The translations under genes were made by a program, and so were the position numbers. Positions 6,895 through 13,791 of a stretch of 19,562 nt of DNA are shown here, in pieces. The notes below the pieces were generated by a model, which had not been told where the DNA came from, searched no databases, and saw only the letters and a list, made by a program, of their open reading frames with translations. Origin of the DNA: Chloroflexota bacterium (GTDB taxonomy: Bacteria; Chloroflexota; Anaerolineae; Aggregatilineales; Phototrophicaceae); assembly GCA_003242205.1 (NCBI GenBank), contig QGUR01000044.1, forward strand, positions 1 through 19,562, given 5' to 3'. Each line of letters starts with the position of its first letter. Position 1 is the first letter of the stretch.

Positions 6895-7902
6895 TCAGGC
6901 GCGAGGCGGCGCAGTCGTGCCGCGAACGATCAGCTCGCACGGCAGCGCGACCTTCTGGGGCGGGCCCTGCTCTCCTGCAAGACGCTTCAACAGCAGGTCG
7001 GCGGCGACACGGCCAATTTCATACTTGGGCTTTGAAACCGTTGTCAGCGGTGGGGAGGTGATCGACGCAGCGTAAATATCGTCCATGCCCATGATCGAGA
7101 GGTCGCATGGGACGTTGTAGCCGCGCTCCTGTGCCGCACGCAGCCCGCCAATCGCCAGCAGATCGTTCGCGGCGAACACGGCAGTCGGAGGCTGGTCGAG
7201 GTCGAGTAATTTCATCATTGCATCATAACCCGCCTGCTCCGTGAATTCGGTCTGCACGACCAGTTCGTCCAGCAGCGGCAAGTGCTTGCGCGCATGGAAA
7301 GCGACATAACTGTGATAACGGCTGTAAATTTTGTTGCGTCGGGGATGCCCCGCCAACAGCCCGATGCGGCGATGGCCAAGTTCGTACAGGTACGTCAGGC
7401 TTTGCTCAACGCCCTGCTCGGTGGCGCTGCCGACCGCGTCGAAGTCGGGAAAGGACATCCCCATGCCGAGGATAACAACCGGAATACGCAGGCTTTTCAG
7501 TTCGGCGTTCGATACAGCCGCCGGATTGATGATGAGACCGTCGAAGCGGTTGCGGCGCACGAGACGCAGATACTCCTGCTCGCGTTCGGCGTTCCAATCG
7601 GTGTTGACGGTGACCGTAGCATACTTCTGGAGTTCAAGCCCGTCCTGAACGCCGCGCGCCACACCGGGCCAGAAGGGATTGGTGATATCAGGGATGGACA
7701 ACGCCACCATCTGTGTGCGGTCGGTACGCAAACTCCCGGCAATCGCATTACGCTCGTAGCCGAGTTGCGCCGCGGCCTCCCGCACGCGCTGGCGCGTCTC
7801 GGGGCGAACAAGCTGCTCGTTACCGCCCAACACACGCGCCGCAGTCGCCTTGGAGACACCTGCCAGCCGCGCCACGTCGATAATCGTCGGTCGCCTCGCC
7901 AC
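6895..7902 (-). CDS. LacI-family transcriptional regulator
   Basis: This 335-residue regulator has an N-terminal helix-turn-helix at about residues 6-25 (TIIDVARLAGVSKATAARVL) and the LacI hinge at ~48-60 (GYERNAIAGSLR), which keeps the leucine that wedges into the central CG of operators. A periplasmic-binding-protein-like sugar sensor fills ~65-330, with ITNPFWPGVARGVQDG and the late signature TTVSKPKYEIGRVAADLLLKR. The start is GTG at 7902, with AGGAG 6 bases upstream. Palindromes over its own predicted promoter and that of the downstream operon suggest autoregulation and repression relieved by a sugar or sugar acid. The nearby dgoD makes a galactonate-related inducer plausible but unproven. 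Confidence 0.95.
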   Translation of the reverse strand: MARRPTIIDVARLAGVSKATAARVLGGNEQLVRPETRQRVREAAAQLGYERNAIAGSLRTDRTQMVALSIPDITNPFWPGVARGVQDGLELQKYATVTVNTDWNAEREQEYLRLVRRNRFDGLIINPAAVSNAELKSLRIPVVILGMGMSFPDFDAVGSATEQGVEQSLTYLYELGHRRIGLLAGHPRRNKIYSRYHSYVAFHARKHLPLLDELVVQTEFTEQAGYDAMMKLLDLDQPPTAVFAANDLLAIGGLRAAQERGYNVPCDLSIMGMDDIYAASITSPPLTTVSKPKYEIGRVAADLLLKRLAGEQGPPQKVALPCELIVRGTTAPPRA

Positions 7903-7922
7903 ACCACACTCCTGCGCGATTT

Positions 7923-7936
7923 TGAAACCGTTCTCA
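7923..7936. promoter_or_regulatory. LacI-family operator upstream of lacI
   Basis: TGAAACCGTTCTCA matches 12 of 14 positions of the TGAGAACGTTCTCA core at 6824-6837. It sits just downstream of the predicted lacI -10 box. A further half-site, GTTCTCA, lies at 7957-7963, exactly 27 bp away, inside the promoter spacer. Together they suggest autorepression. Confidence 0.6.
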
Positions 7937-7940
7937 TACG

Positions 7941-7969
7941 ATGGTACTCGCGCACGGTTCTCAAGTCAA
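7941..7969 (-). promoter_or_regulatory. Predicted lacI promoter
   Basis: On the minus strand, -35 TTGACT (7964-7969, 5/6) and -10 TACCAT (7941-7946, 4/6) are separated by 17 bp. The predicted start falls in or next to the operator at 7923-7936, leaving a short leader before the GTG at 7902. Confidence 0.5.
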
Positions 7970-8027
7970 AGTCAGGCGTCTTAAGGCAAAGGCTCGTAAC
8001 AACGCCCGCCCCACCTCGCCGCGCGCT

Positions 8028-9176
8028 TCACCACTCCGCGATTGCGCCGTCGTCCAGACGCCAGACCGGGTTGCGCCAGGCGTGCCCCCGTTCCGCCGCT
8101 TCGCGCACGACATCCTCATTCACCTCAATGCCAAGGCCCGGCCCATCGGGCAGGCGCACATAGCCATCGTCATAAGCGAAGACAGTAGGATCGACCAGAT
8201 AATCGAGCAAGTCGTTGCCGACATTGTAGTGAATGCCCAGACTTTGTTCCTGAATGAAGGCATTATGCGCGACAGCATCGAGTTGCAGACACGCCGCCAG
8301 CGCTATCGGGCCAAGCGGGCAATGTGGCGCAATGGCCACATCGTAGGCTTCGGCCATGGCCGCAATCTTAAACACTTCGGTGATGCCGCCTGCGTGGGAA
8401 AGATCGGGCTGCAGGATGTCGGCATAGCCTGCTTCGAGCAGCGACTTGAAATCCCAGCGCGAATACATGCGCTCGCCAGTCGCGATAGGCGTCGAAGTCG
8501 CACTGGCGATATCGCGCAGCGCTTCATTGTTCTCCGGCAAAACCGGCTCTTCAATAAACAGCAGGTGATATGGTTCAAGCTCTCGCGCCAGCACTTTAGC
8601 CATCGGCTTATGAACCCGCCCGTGAAAGTCCACCGCAATGCCAAAGGCCTCCCCTGCCGCCTCGCGCACGGCCTGAACGCGGCGCAGCACCATATCGACA
8701 TGAGCGTGGCTGTCGACATAATGAAGCTCCTCGGTGGCGTTCATTTTGACAGCGGTGAAACCGGCGTTTTTACGCTCAAGCGCCGCTTCGGCAACATCTG
8801 CGGGACGGTCGCCGCCGATCCACGAATAGACGCGCATCCGGTTGCGAACTGGCCCACCAAGCAGGCTGTAAACCGGCACACCGTGACGCTTGCCCTTAAT
8901 ATCCCACAATGCCTGATCAACGCCGGCGATGGCGCTCATCATCACCGGTCCGCCACGATAAAAACGCGCCCGGTACAGCGTTTGCCAGATATCCTGAATG
9001 TGTTCCGGGTTCTGGCCGATGAGATAAGGTTCCATCTCGCGAACGGCAGCCGCAACCGTCGCGGCATGGCCTTCAACGACCGGTTCGCCCCACCCGGCCA
9101 GCCCATCATCGGTCGAAATTTTGAGAAACAGCCAGCGCGGCGGCACGGTGAACAGTTCAAGACTAGTGATCTTCAT
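8028..9176 (-). CDS. dgoD: D-galactonate dehydratase
   Basis: This enolase-superfamily (mandelate racemase group) enzyme converts D-galactonate to 2-dehydro-3-deoxy-D-galactonate in the DeLey-Doudoroff route. It has 382 residues, the same length as E. coli DgoD as I recall it, and reads like it throughout: PPRWLFLKI, WGEPVVEG, YRARFYRGGPVMMSAIAG, YSWIGGDRPADV, HCPLGPIALAACLQLDAV and the C-terminus VWRLDDGAIAEW. The metal ligands D183, E209 and E235 and the catalytic histidines H185 and H285 fall at the positions known for DgoD. The ATG at 9176 has only a weak GAG Shine-Dalgarno. It lies between a polyol-type dehydrogenase and lacI on the same strand. The partner kinase and aldolase (dgoK, dgoA) are not in this window. 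Confidence 0.93.
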   Translation of the reverse strand: MKITSLELFTVPPRWLFLKISTDDGLAGWGEPVVEGHAATVAAAVREMEPYLIGQNPEHIQDIWQTLYRARFYRGGPVMMSAIAGVDQALWDIKGKRHGVPVYSLLGGPVRNRMRVYSWIGGDRPADVAEAALERKNAGFTAVKMNATEELHYVDSHAHVDMVLRRVQAVREAAGEAFGIAVDFHGRVHKPMAKVLARELEPYHLLFIEEPVLPENNEALRDIASATSTPIATGERMYSRWDFKSLLEAGYADILQPDLSHAGGITEVFKIAAMAEAYDVAIAPHCPLGPIALAACLQLDAVAHNAFIQEQSLGIHYNVGNDLLDYLVDPTVFAYDDGYVRLPDGPGLGIEVNEDVVREAAERGHAWRNPVWRLDDGAIAEW

Positions 9177-9180
9177 AACG

Positions 9181-9221
9181 CACTCGATTCACTTCAGTGA
9201 AAGTCGCAATGCCATCGAGTG
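9181..9221. repeat. Nested inverted repeats in the dgoD leader
   Basis: CACTCGAT (9181-9188) and ATCGAGTG (9214-9221) form a perfect 8-bp inverted repeat. Inside and partly overlapping its left arm is TTCACT-TC-AGTGAA (9188-9201). The block starts 5 bases upstream of the dgoD ATG, so it could be an operator or a leader hairpin that affects translation. Confidence 0.35.
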
Positions 9222-9295
9222 TACCAGAGGCACACGGATTCAAGTTGTGCCGGTTATGGCCGGCGACCCTGAATCATAACGGCTGGTGAGGTGTG

Positions 9296-9329
9296 CCAGA
9301 GCGCCCGGCTTCAGGGCCGGACGCTCTGG
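9296..9329. terminator. Strong stem-loop downstream of the dehydrogenase gene
   Basis: CCAGAGCGCCCGGC (9296-9309) pairs with GCCGGACGCTCTGG (9316-9329): 14 bp with one mismatch and a 6-base loop. It lies 16 bases past the stop of the upstream dehydrogenase gene on the minus strand. No T-tract follows, so it may be a processing or stability stem rather than an intrinsic terminator. Confidence 0.4.
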
Positions 9330-9345
9330 GCAGGGAAAGGGGCAA

Positions 9346-10386
9346 TTAGCTTGCGGTTACGTCGATCTGAACTTTTACCGACGTTGGCGGCATGTTGGCG
9401 GCATACTCAAATGCCTTCACGCTTTCGCGGAAACTGAAGGTATCCGTAATCAGTGGCTTGACGTCGAGTTTGCCGCTGCCCATCAACGCAAGCACACGCG
9501 GAAAGACATGGGCATAGCGGAAAACATGCTCGACCCGCGCCTCGCGAACCATGGCTTCCTGCACGTCGTAGGCAATCGGCCCGCCCGGAAGGCCGATGAA
9601 AACGACGCGCCCGCCGGGACATAACGGCGCAAACACAGACGCCGCCGCGCGCTCGTTACCACTCGCCTCAAAGACAATATCGGCTCCCCAGCCATCGGTC
9701 AGATCCATCACGACCTGAACAAGATCATCTCGCGTCACATTGACCGGCGTGATCGGCCCCAGCGAGGCGGCGAGATCCAGCTTGGGTTGCTGTACGTCTG
9801 TGATGATGACCTGACTACACCCTCCGGCGAGCGCCGATAGCGCCGTAACGATGCCAATCGTACCTGCCCCCAGAACGACCGCCACATCCCCCGGCTTAAT
9901 CTGCGCCTTGTTGGCAGCATGCATACCTACGGCCACCGGCTCGACCATCGCGCCCTCGGCATAGCTGACGTTGTCCGGCAGCTTGAAGGTAAGCGCCTCA
10001 GGATGCACGACCGTCGGGCGCAGGACACCGTGAACGGGCGGCGTTGCCCAGAAGCGCACCGCCGGATCGAGGTTATAGATGCCAAGCCGTGTCGCCCGGC
10101 TGTTTGGATCGGGAATACCCGGCTCCATACACACACGGTCGCCGACCCGCAACCGCGTCACTTCCGAACCGACTTCGACCACTTCGCCAGAAGCCTCATG
10201 TCCCAGAATCATCGGCTCGCGCACGACGAAACTGCCGATCCTGCCATGCAGGTAATAGTGCACATCGCTACCGCACACGCCCACCGTTCGCAAAGCGATA
10301 CGAACATCATGCGGGCCAAGCGGTTCATCGAGCGCGATGTCGCGCAAATTCAACTCGCCCGCCCGTTCAAGCACCAGCGCTTCCAC
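9346..10386 (-). CDS. Zinc-dependent polyol/xylitol-type dehydrogenase (MDR superfamily)
   Basis: This 346-residue NAD(P)-dependent medium-chain dehydrogenase resembles xylitol/sorbitol dehydrogenases. Catalytic zinc ligands are C38 (VGVCGSDVHYY), H63-E64 (GHEASG) and probably E149 (MVEPVAVGMHA). The nucleotide-binding loop GAGTIG is at 173-178, with D197 placed to favour NAD. The structural-zinc cysteines are absent; that region reads EPGIPDPNSRATRLGIYNLD and continues with FWATPPVHG, as in the sorbitol/xylitol dehydrogenase branch. The start is GTG at 10386 with GGAGG 8 bases upstream. It is the first gene of the minus-strand series, 169 bases before dgoD. In this setting it may oxidise a hexose, polyol or hexonate; its real substrate is undetermined. 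Confidence 0.9.
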   Translation of the reverse strand: MEALVLERAGELNLRDIALDEPLGPHDVRIALRTVGVCGSDVHYYLHGRIGSFVVREPMILGHEASGEVVEVGSEVTRLRVGDRVCMEPGIPDPNSRATRLGIYNLDPAVRFWATPPVHGVLRPTVVHPEALTFKLPDNVSYAEGAMVEPVAVGMHAANKAQIKPGDVAVVLGAGTIGIVTALSALAGGCSQVIITDVQQPKLDLAASLGPITPVNVTRDDLVQVVMDLTDGWGADIVFEASGNERAAASVFAPLCPGGRVVFIGLPGGPIAYDVQEAMVREARVEHVFRYAHVFPRVLALMGSGKLDVKPLITDTFSFRESVKAFEYAANMPPTSVKVQIDVTAS

Positions 10387-10458
10387 GTTTTTAACCTCCG
10401 GTATGAGCCACGCAACGCCGCGCGATTTGTGGCTTGCTTTCGACGAACAACAATCAAA

Positions 10459-10545
10459 TCACAACAGAATGAGTGGCAGAATCGCAGCCACCCATAACAA
10501 CAGCCAGACGATAAACGAAACCGCCTGCACAACCACGATTACCAC
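10459..10545 (-). CDS. Possible 28-residue single-helix membrane peptide
   Basis: A GTG-initiated frame encodes 28 residues, almost all hydrophobic (beginning VVIVVVQAVSFIVW and ending ILPLILL), enough for one transmembrane helix. It stops 72 bases upstream of the dehydrogenase start. There is no good Shine-Dalgarno, only GGGG 9 bases upstream, and chance hydrophobicity in a short frame is possible. Function unknown. Confidence 0.2.
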   Translation of the reverse strand: MVIVVVQAVSFIVWLLLWVAAILPLILL

Positions 10546-10604
10546 CGGGAGAAGCCCCGGTCAAACGCATTGGTATCAATAGGCTTTAGCGAATCTCAGG
10601 CCGT

Positions 10605-10661
10605 ATGAATTCATGACATCAGCTTGAATATTCATCGGGCACAAAATCGTGAGAATTGTCA
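10605..10661. promoter_or_regulatory. Cluster of related palindromes upstream of the importer operon
   Basis: ATGAATTCAT (10605-10614) and TGAATATTCA (10625-10634) are perfect palindromes centred exactly 20 bp apart. An imperfect relative, TGAGAATTGTCA (10650-10661), follows 26 bp later. All share TGA...TCA arms around an A/T-rich centre. They lie upstream of the predicted promoter, a position suiting an activator or cooperative regulator. Confidence 0.35.
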
Positions 10662-10684
10662 TTTCCTCGTTGTTACCGGGCCGC

Positions 10685-10713
10685 TTGGAATTTGCAAGGC
10701 TTTGAGCTATGCT
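10685..10713 (+). promoter_or_regulatory. Predicted promoter of the oligopeptide-type importer operon
   Basis: -35 TTGGAA (10685-10690) and -10 TATGCT (10708-10713), each 4/6 to the sigma70-type consensus, are separated by 17 bp. The start would be near 10720, giving a ~107-base leader before the ATG at 10827. Confidence 0.4.
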
Positions 10714-10826
10714 TCGCGCAAGTCCTGCCAGCGCGCCGCATCTGAAGACGCTCGTGACAGCCGTGAACGCCGGGCGGGCCTGTAGCAAAAATTGCGCCGA
10801 ATTACGACTATTTCATTGGAGGACAT

Positions 10827-12611
10827 ATGAAACGCCTTTTGATCGCCGTTCTGGCGCTAGCCCTGGTTCTTGGTATGCTGCCGGTGGCTGCTCAGGACAC
10901 GGCTCTCGAGGCCCCGGAGGGCACGCTCCTCGGCACGTGGCCCTACGTACTGCCACCTGAGCACAATTTCAATTCCTTCGTCACAACCGGCGGCGTCAAC
11001 ACCAATCTGAACCTTGCGCTCTATCGCAACATCGTTCAGCTTCCGCCGGCCCTGTTCATGTGGGCTACCGGCGAATATGTGCCGTTGCTGGCCGAAAGCT
11101 GGGGCTTCACCGAAGACAACAGCGCCTATGAAATCACTCTGGTCGAGGGCGCAACATGGAGCAACGGCGAACCGATTACCGCCGACGACGTGGTCAACAC
11201 CTACGCCTTCGGTCGCGTTATGAACTGGGCGCACTTCGCCTACATTTCGGACGTCGAAAAAGTGGACGACCGCACGGTGCGCTTCGTGTTCACCACCGAG
11301 CCGTCGCTGCTTGCCGAGCGGCTGATCCTGAAGGAACCGATTGTCTATACGCCAAGCTACGGCGATCTGGTTGACCGGGCGCTTGAACTGATCGCCAACG
11401 AGAACGCCACCGCCGAAGACTATGCCGCTCTACAGGCCGAACTGACCAGCTTCCGCCCCGACGAACTCATCGCCAGCGGTCCGTATACCTACACAATGGA
11501 TGATGTTGGCGACGCCTACATGACGCTGCGCTGGCATCCGAACAGCATCTTCTCTGACGATGTGAAGTTTGGCGAAATCCGGCTGTGGGCAGGTGAAACG
11601 GAAGCGACGACCCCGCTGGTGCTCAGCGGCGAGCTTGGCCATTCGACCAACGTCTATCCGGCGTCGACCATTGAAGCCTTCCAGGCGCAGGGCATCCGGA
11701 TGATCGCGCTGCCGCGCGGTTATGGTGCAGCGCTGCTCTTCAACCACGGCGTCGAACCGCTCAACATCAAGGAAGTCCGTCAGGCCATGGCCTACGCCAT
11801 CGAGCGCGAGGAAAACGCCTTCCTGACCAACGGCATTGGCGCAACCGCGACCCAGTACATGGCCGGTATTCTGGACGAGCAGGTCCCGCTGCTGATGACG
11901 GAAGAGGGTATTGCTGCTCTTAACCGCTATGAATATGACCTTGAGCGCGCGGCCGAACTGATGGAAGCTGCCGGTTTCACCCGCAACGATGAAGGCAAGT
12001 GGGTTGACGCCGATGGCAATACCATCCGTCTGGAATACACCTTCCCGGCCGAATTTGCCGACTTCGCCGGCGCGGCCCAGAACGCCATTGACCAGTTGAA
12101 CCGTTTCGGTTTCGACATCACGGCGCGGGCGCTGCCATGGCAGGAAGCCGCCGAGGCCATTCGCCAGAGCGACTTTGAGCTGTCGGTGTGGTCATGGGGC
12201 TCGGCATCGCCGTTCGCTTCGCGCCACTTCTTCGCGCCTACCCAGCGCTTCAACTACACCGACCTGCCGGAAGGCCAGCGCGGCATCAACTTCGAGATGG
12301 AATTCGAATGGGAAGGCGAGCTGATCAACCTCGACACCATGATCGACGAAGTCAGCAACGGACTGGACGCTGAAGAACAGCGCCGTCGCGCCGACAAGGT
12401 CGCCAAGATCATCAACGAACTGCTGCCGTTCATTCCGCTGAATGTCGAGCTGAGCATCGAGCCGCTCAACGAGGACCTGATCGCGGGTGCTCCGCCGGAT
12501 GGCGATCCGATCCTGCAAAACCCGGCGGGTGGCGGCGACCACTGGATGATCTGGTACATCCTGAACGGTCTGGTCGAACCGACCGACATCACCCGGAATT
12601 ACGCGGGCTAG
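10827..12611 (+). CDS. ABC transporter substrate-binding protein (SBP_bac_5, peptide/oligosaccharide type)
   Basis: This 594-residue secreted binding protein of the DppA/OppA family has a signal peptide starting MKRLLIAVLALALVLGML, with cleavage near residues 22-23 (VAA|Q) and no lipobox. Family features include LLAESWGFTEDNSAYEITL, GATWSNGEPITADDVVNTYAF, IASGPYTY, and VRQAMAYAIEREE. The Shine-Dalgarno GGAGG is 5 bases before the ATG. It is the first gene of a five-gene importer operon. Several members of this family in thermophilic bacteria bind oligosaccharides instead of peptides. The LPPALFMWATGEYVPLLAES region and the sugar-catabolic neighbourhood make that reasonable here, but ligand identity cannot be read directly. 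Confidence 0.93.
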   Translation: MKRLLIAVLALALVLGMLPVAAQDTALEAPEGTLLGTWPYVLPPEHNFNSFVTTGGVNTNLNLALYRNIVQLPPALFMWATGEYVPLLAESWGFTEDNSAYEITLVEGATWSNGEPITADDVVNTYAFGRVMNWAHFAYISDVEKVDDRTVRFVFTTEPSLLAERLILKEPIVYTPSYGDLVDRALELIANENATAEDYAALQAELTSFRPDELIASGPYTYTMDDVGDAYMTLRWHPNSIFSDDVKFGEIRLWAGETEATTPLVLSGELGHSTNVYPASTIEAFQAQGIRMIALPRGYGAALLFNHGVEPLNIKEVRQAMAYAIEREENAFLTNGIGATATQYMAGILDEQVPLLMTEEGIAALNRYEYDLERAAELMEAAGFTRNDEGKWVDADGNTIRLEYTFPAEFADFAGAAQNAIDQLNRFGFDITARALPWQEAAEAIRQSDFELSVWSWGSASPFASRHFFAPTQRFNYTDLPEGQRGINFEMEFEWEGELINLDTMIDEVSNGLDAEEQRRRADKVAKIINELLPFIPLNVELSIEPLNEDLIAGAPPDGDPILQNPAGGGDHWMIWYILNGLVEPTDITRNYAG

Positions 12612-12629
12612 GTCTGCAAGCGAATCTGT

Positions 12630-12658
12630 CCGGCAGGGGCGTGCATTGCCCCTGCCGG
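12630..12658. promoter_or_regulatory. Intercistronic stem-loop after the binding-protein gene
   Basis: CCGGCAGGGGC (12630-12640) pairs perfectly with GCCCCTGCCGG (12648-12658) around a 7-base loop. It lies between the binding-protein stop (12611) and the first permease start (12694) and lacks a T-tract. A message-stabilising or partly attenuating role is inferred, parallel to the stem at 4371-4398. Confidence 0.6.
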
Positions 12659-12693
12659 CAGGTCATAGCCCGCGAACTCCTAGAAGGGTTTGA

Positions 12694-13791
12694 ATGTCAA
12701 CCGTTCCCGCGCAGTCTCCCACAACGCCCGTGCCCATGGCGGTTATCAAGCCGTGGCACACACGCCTCCGCGAACGTCTCTTCGGCTATGCCATTCGCGT
12801 CATTCTTCAGGGCCTGATCACAGTCTGGGCGGTCACGACATTTACTTTCTTCCTCATCCGCCTGATGCCCGGCAACCCGGTTGACATCAAGATCGACCAG
12901 CTTATGCAACAGGGCATCCCCTATGAAATCGCCCGCAATCAGGCGATGGGCCTCTTTGCCTTCAACCCTGACGAGCCGTTGCCGGTCCAGTATCTTGCAT
13001 ATCTGGGCAATCTGCTGCGGTTTGATCTGGGGAACTCGATCACCAATCCCGGCGTTCGCGTTATCGACCAGATCGCGGCGTTTCTGCCGTGGACGTTGTT
13101 CAGCGTGGGTTCAGGGCTGCTCATCAGCTTCGCGCTCGGCGTCACGCTCGGTACGGCAATGGCCTACTGGCGCGGCAGCGTCTTCGACAATGTGCTGACG
13201 GCGATTGCCTCCATCCTGTACGGCATCCCCGACTACATCATCGCGCTATTGCTGTTGATTGTCGGTGGCGTGCAGTTACGGCTGTTTCAGATCGGCGAGC
13301 TGCGCGGCGCGGTCGACCCCGGCATCGCGCCGGGCCTGACACTGGAATATATCGGCAGCGTACTCAAACACGCGCTGCTGCCCGTGTCTACCTACGTGCT
13401 GGCGTCTGTCGGCGGGTGGATTCTGACGATGAAGAGCAGCACCATTGCGACGCTGGGCGAGGATTACATCGCCGTAGCGAAGGCGCGCGGCCTGCCGGAG
13501 CGCCGCATCCTGACCGCCTATGTCGCACGCAACGCCATGCTGCCGCTGGTAACCCGTCTGGCGATCAGCATCGGTTTTGTCGTCGGCGGCAGCGTCATCG
13601 TCGAAGAACTGTTCCAGTATCCCGGTCTAGGGCGCAGCCTGCTTCGAGCGATCAACAGCCGTGACTACACGACCATGCAGGGCATTTTTCTGGTGATTTC
13701 AATCTCCGTCGTGGTTTCCAACATGCTGGCCGACCTGATGATGGGCTGGCTTGATCCGCGCATCCGCCTCGGGAAAGGTCATCGGGACTGA
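12694..13791 (+). CDS. ABC transporter permease (OppB/DppB type)
   Basis: This 365-residue inner-membrane permease has the first helix at about residues 32-56, ending in the OppB signature FFLIRLMPGNP. The EAA region GEDYIAVAKARGLPERRIL (255-273) is followed by RNAMLPLVTRLA, then VEELFQYPGLGRSLLRAI, both family hallmarks. AAGGG precedes the ATG. The gene overlaps the next permease by one base (TGATG at 13789-13793), implying coupled translation. About 30 residues precede the first helix, slightly longer than usual. Confidence 0.95.
   Translation: MSTVPAQSPTTPVPMAVIKPWHTRLRERLFGYAIRVILQGLITVWAVTTFTFFLIRLMPGNPVDIKIDQLMQQGIPYEIARNQAMGLFAFNPDEPLPVQYLAYLGNLLRFDLGNSITNPGVRVIDQIAAFLPWTLFSVGSGLLISFALGVTLGTAMAYWRGSVFDNVLTAIASILYGIPDYIIALLLLIVGGVQLRLFQIGELRGAVDPGIAPGLTLEYIGSVLKHALLPVSTYVLASVGGWILTMKSSTIATLGEDYIAVAKARGLPERRILTAYVARNAMLPLVTRLAISIGFVVGGSVIVEELFQYPGLGRSLLRAINSRDYTTMQGIFLVISISVVVSNMLADLMMGWLDPRIRLGKGHRD

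Larger units (their letters stand above)
10387..10826. promoter_or_regulatory. Divergent intergenic control region
   Basis: This 440-base region separates the minus-strand dehydrogenase gene from the plus-strand importer operon. It holds a short hairpin (ACCGGG/CCCGGT, 10544-10561), a cluster of A/T-rich palindromes (10605-10661), a predicted plus-strand promoter (10685-10713) and a possible tiny membrane ORF (10459-10545, minus). I see no RNA gene or longer convincing coding sequence. Confidence 0.6.

Noticed and set aside
7941..9200. 419-codon plus-strand open frame
   Set aside because: It lies opposite dgoD, which matches DgoD along its whole length; the antisense translation has no family features.
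9296..9329. Treating this hairpin as a definite intrinsic terminator
   Set aside because: The stem is strong but lacks a T-tract on either strand, so only a low-confidence call is kept.
10350..10532. 60-codon minus-strand ORF upstream of the dehydrogenase
   Set aside because: It overlaps the dehydrogenase start in another frame and is Arg/Cys/Trp-rich with no protein-like pattern.
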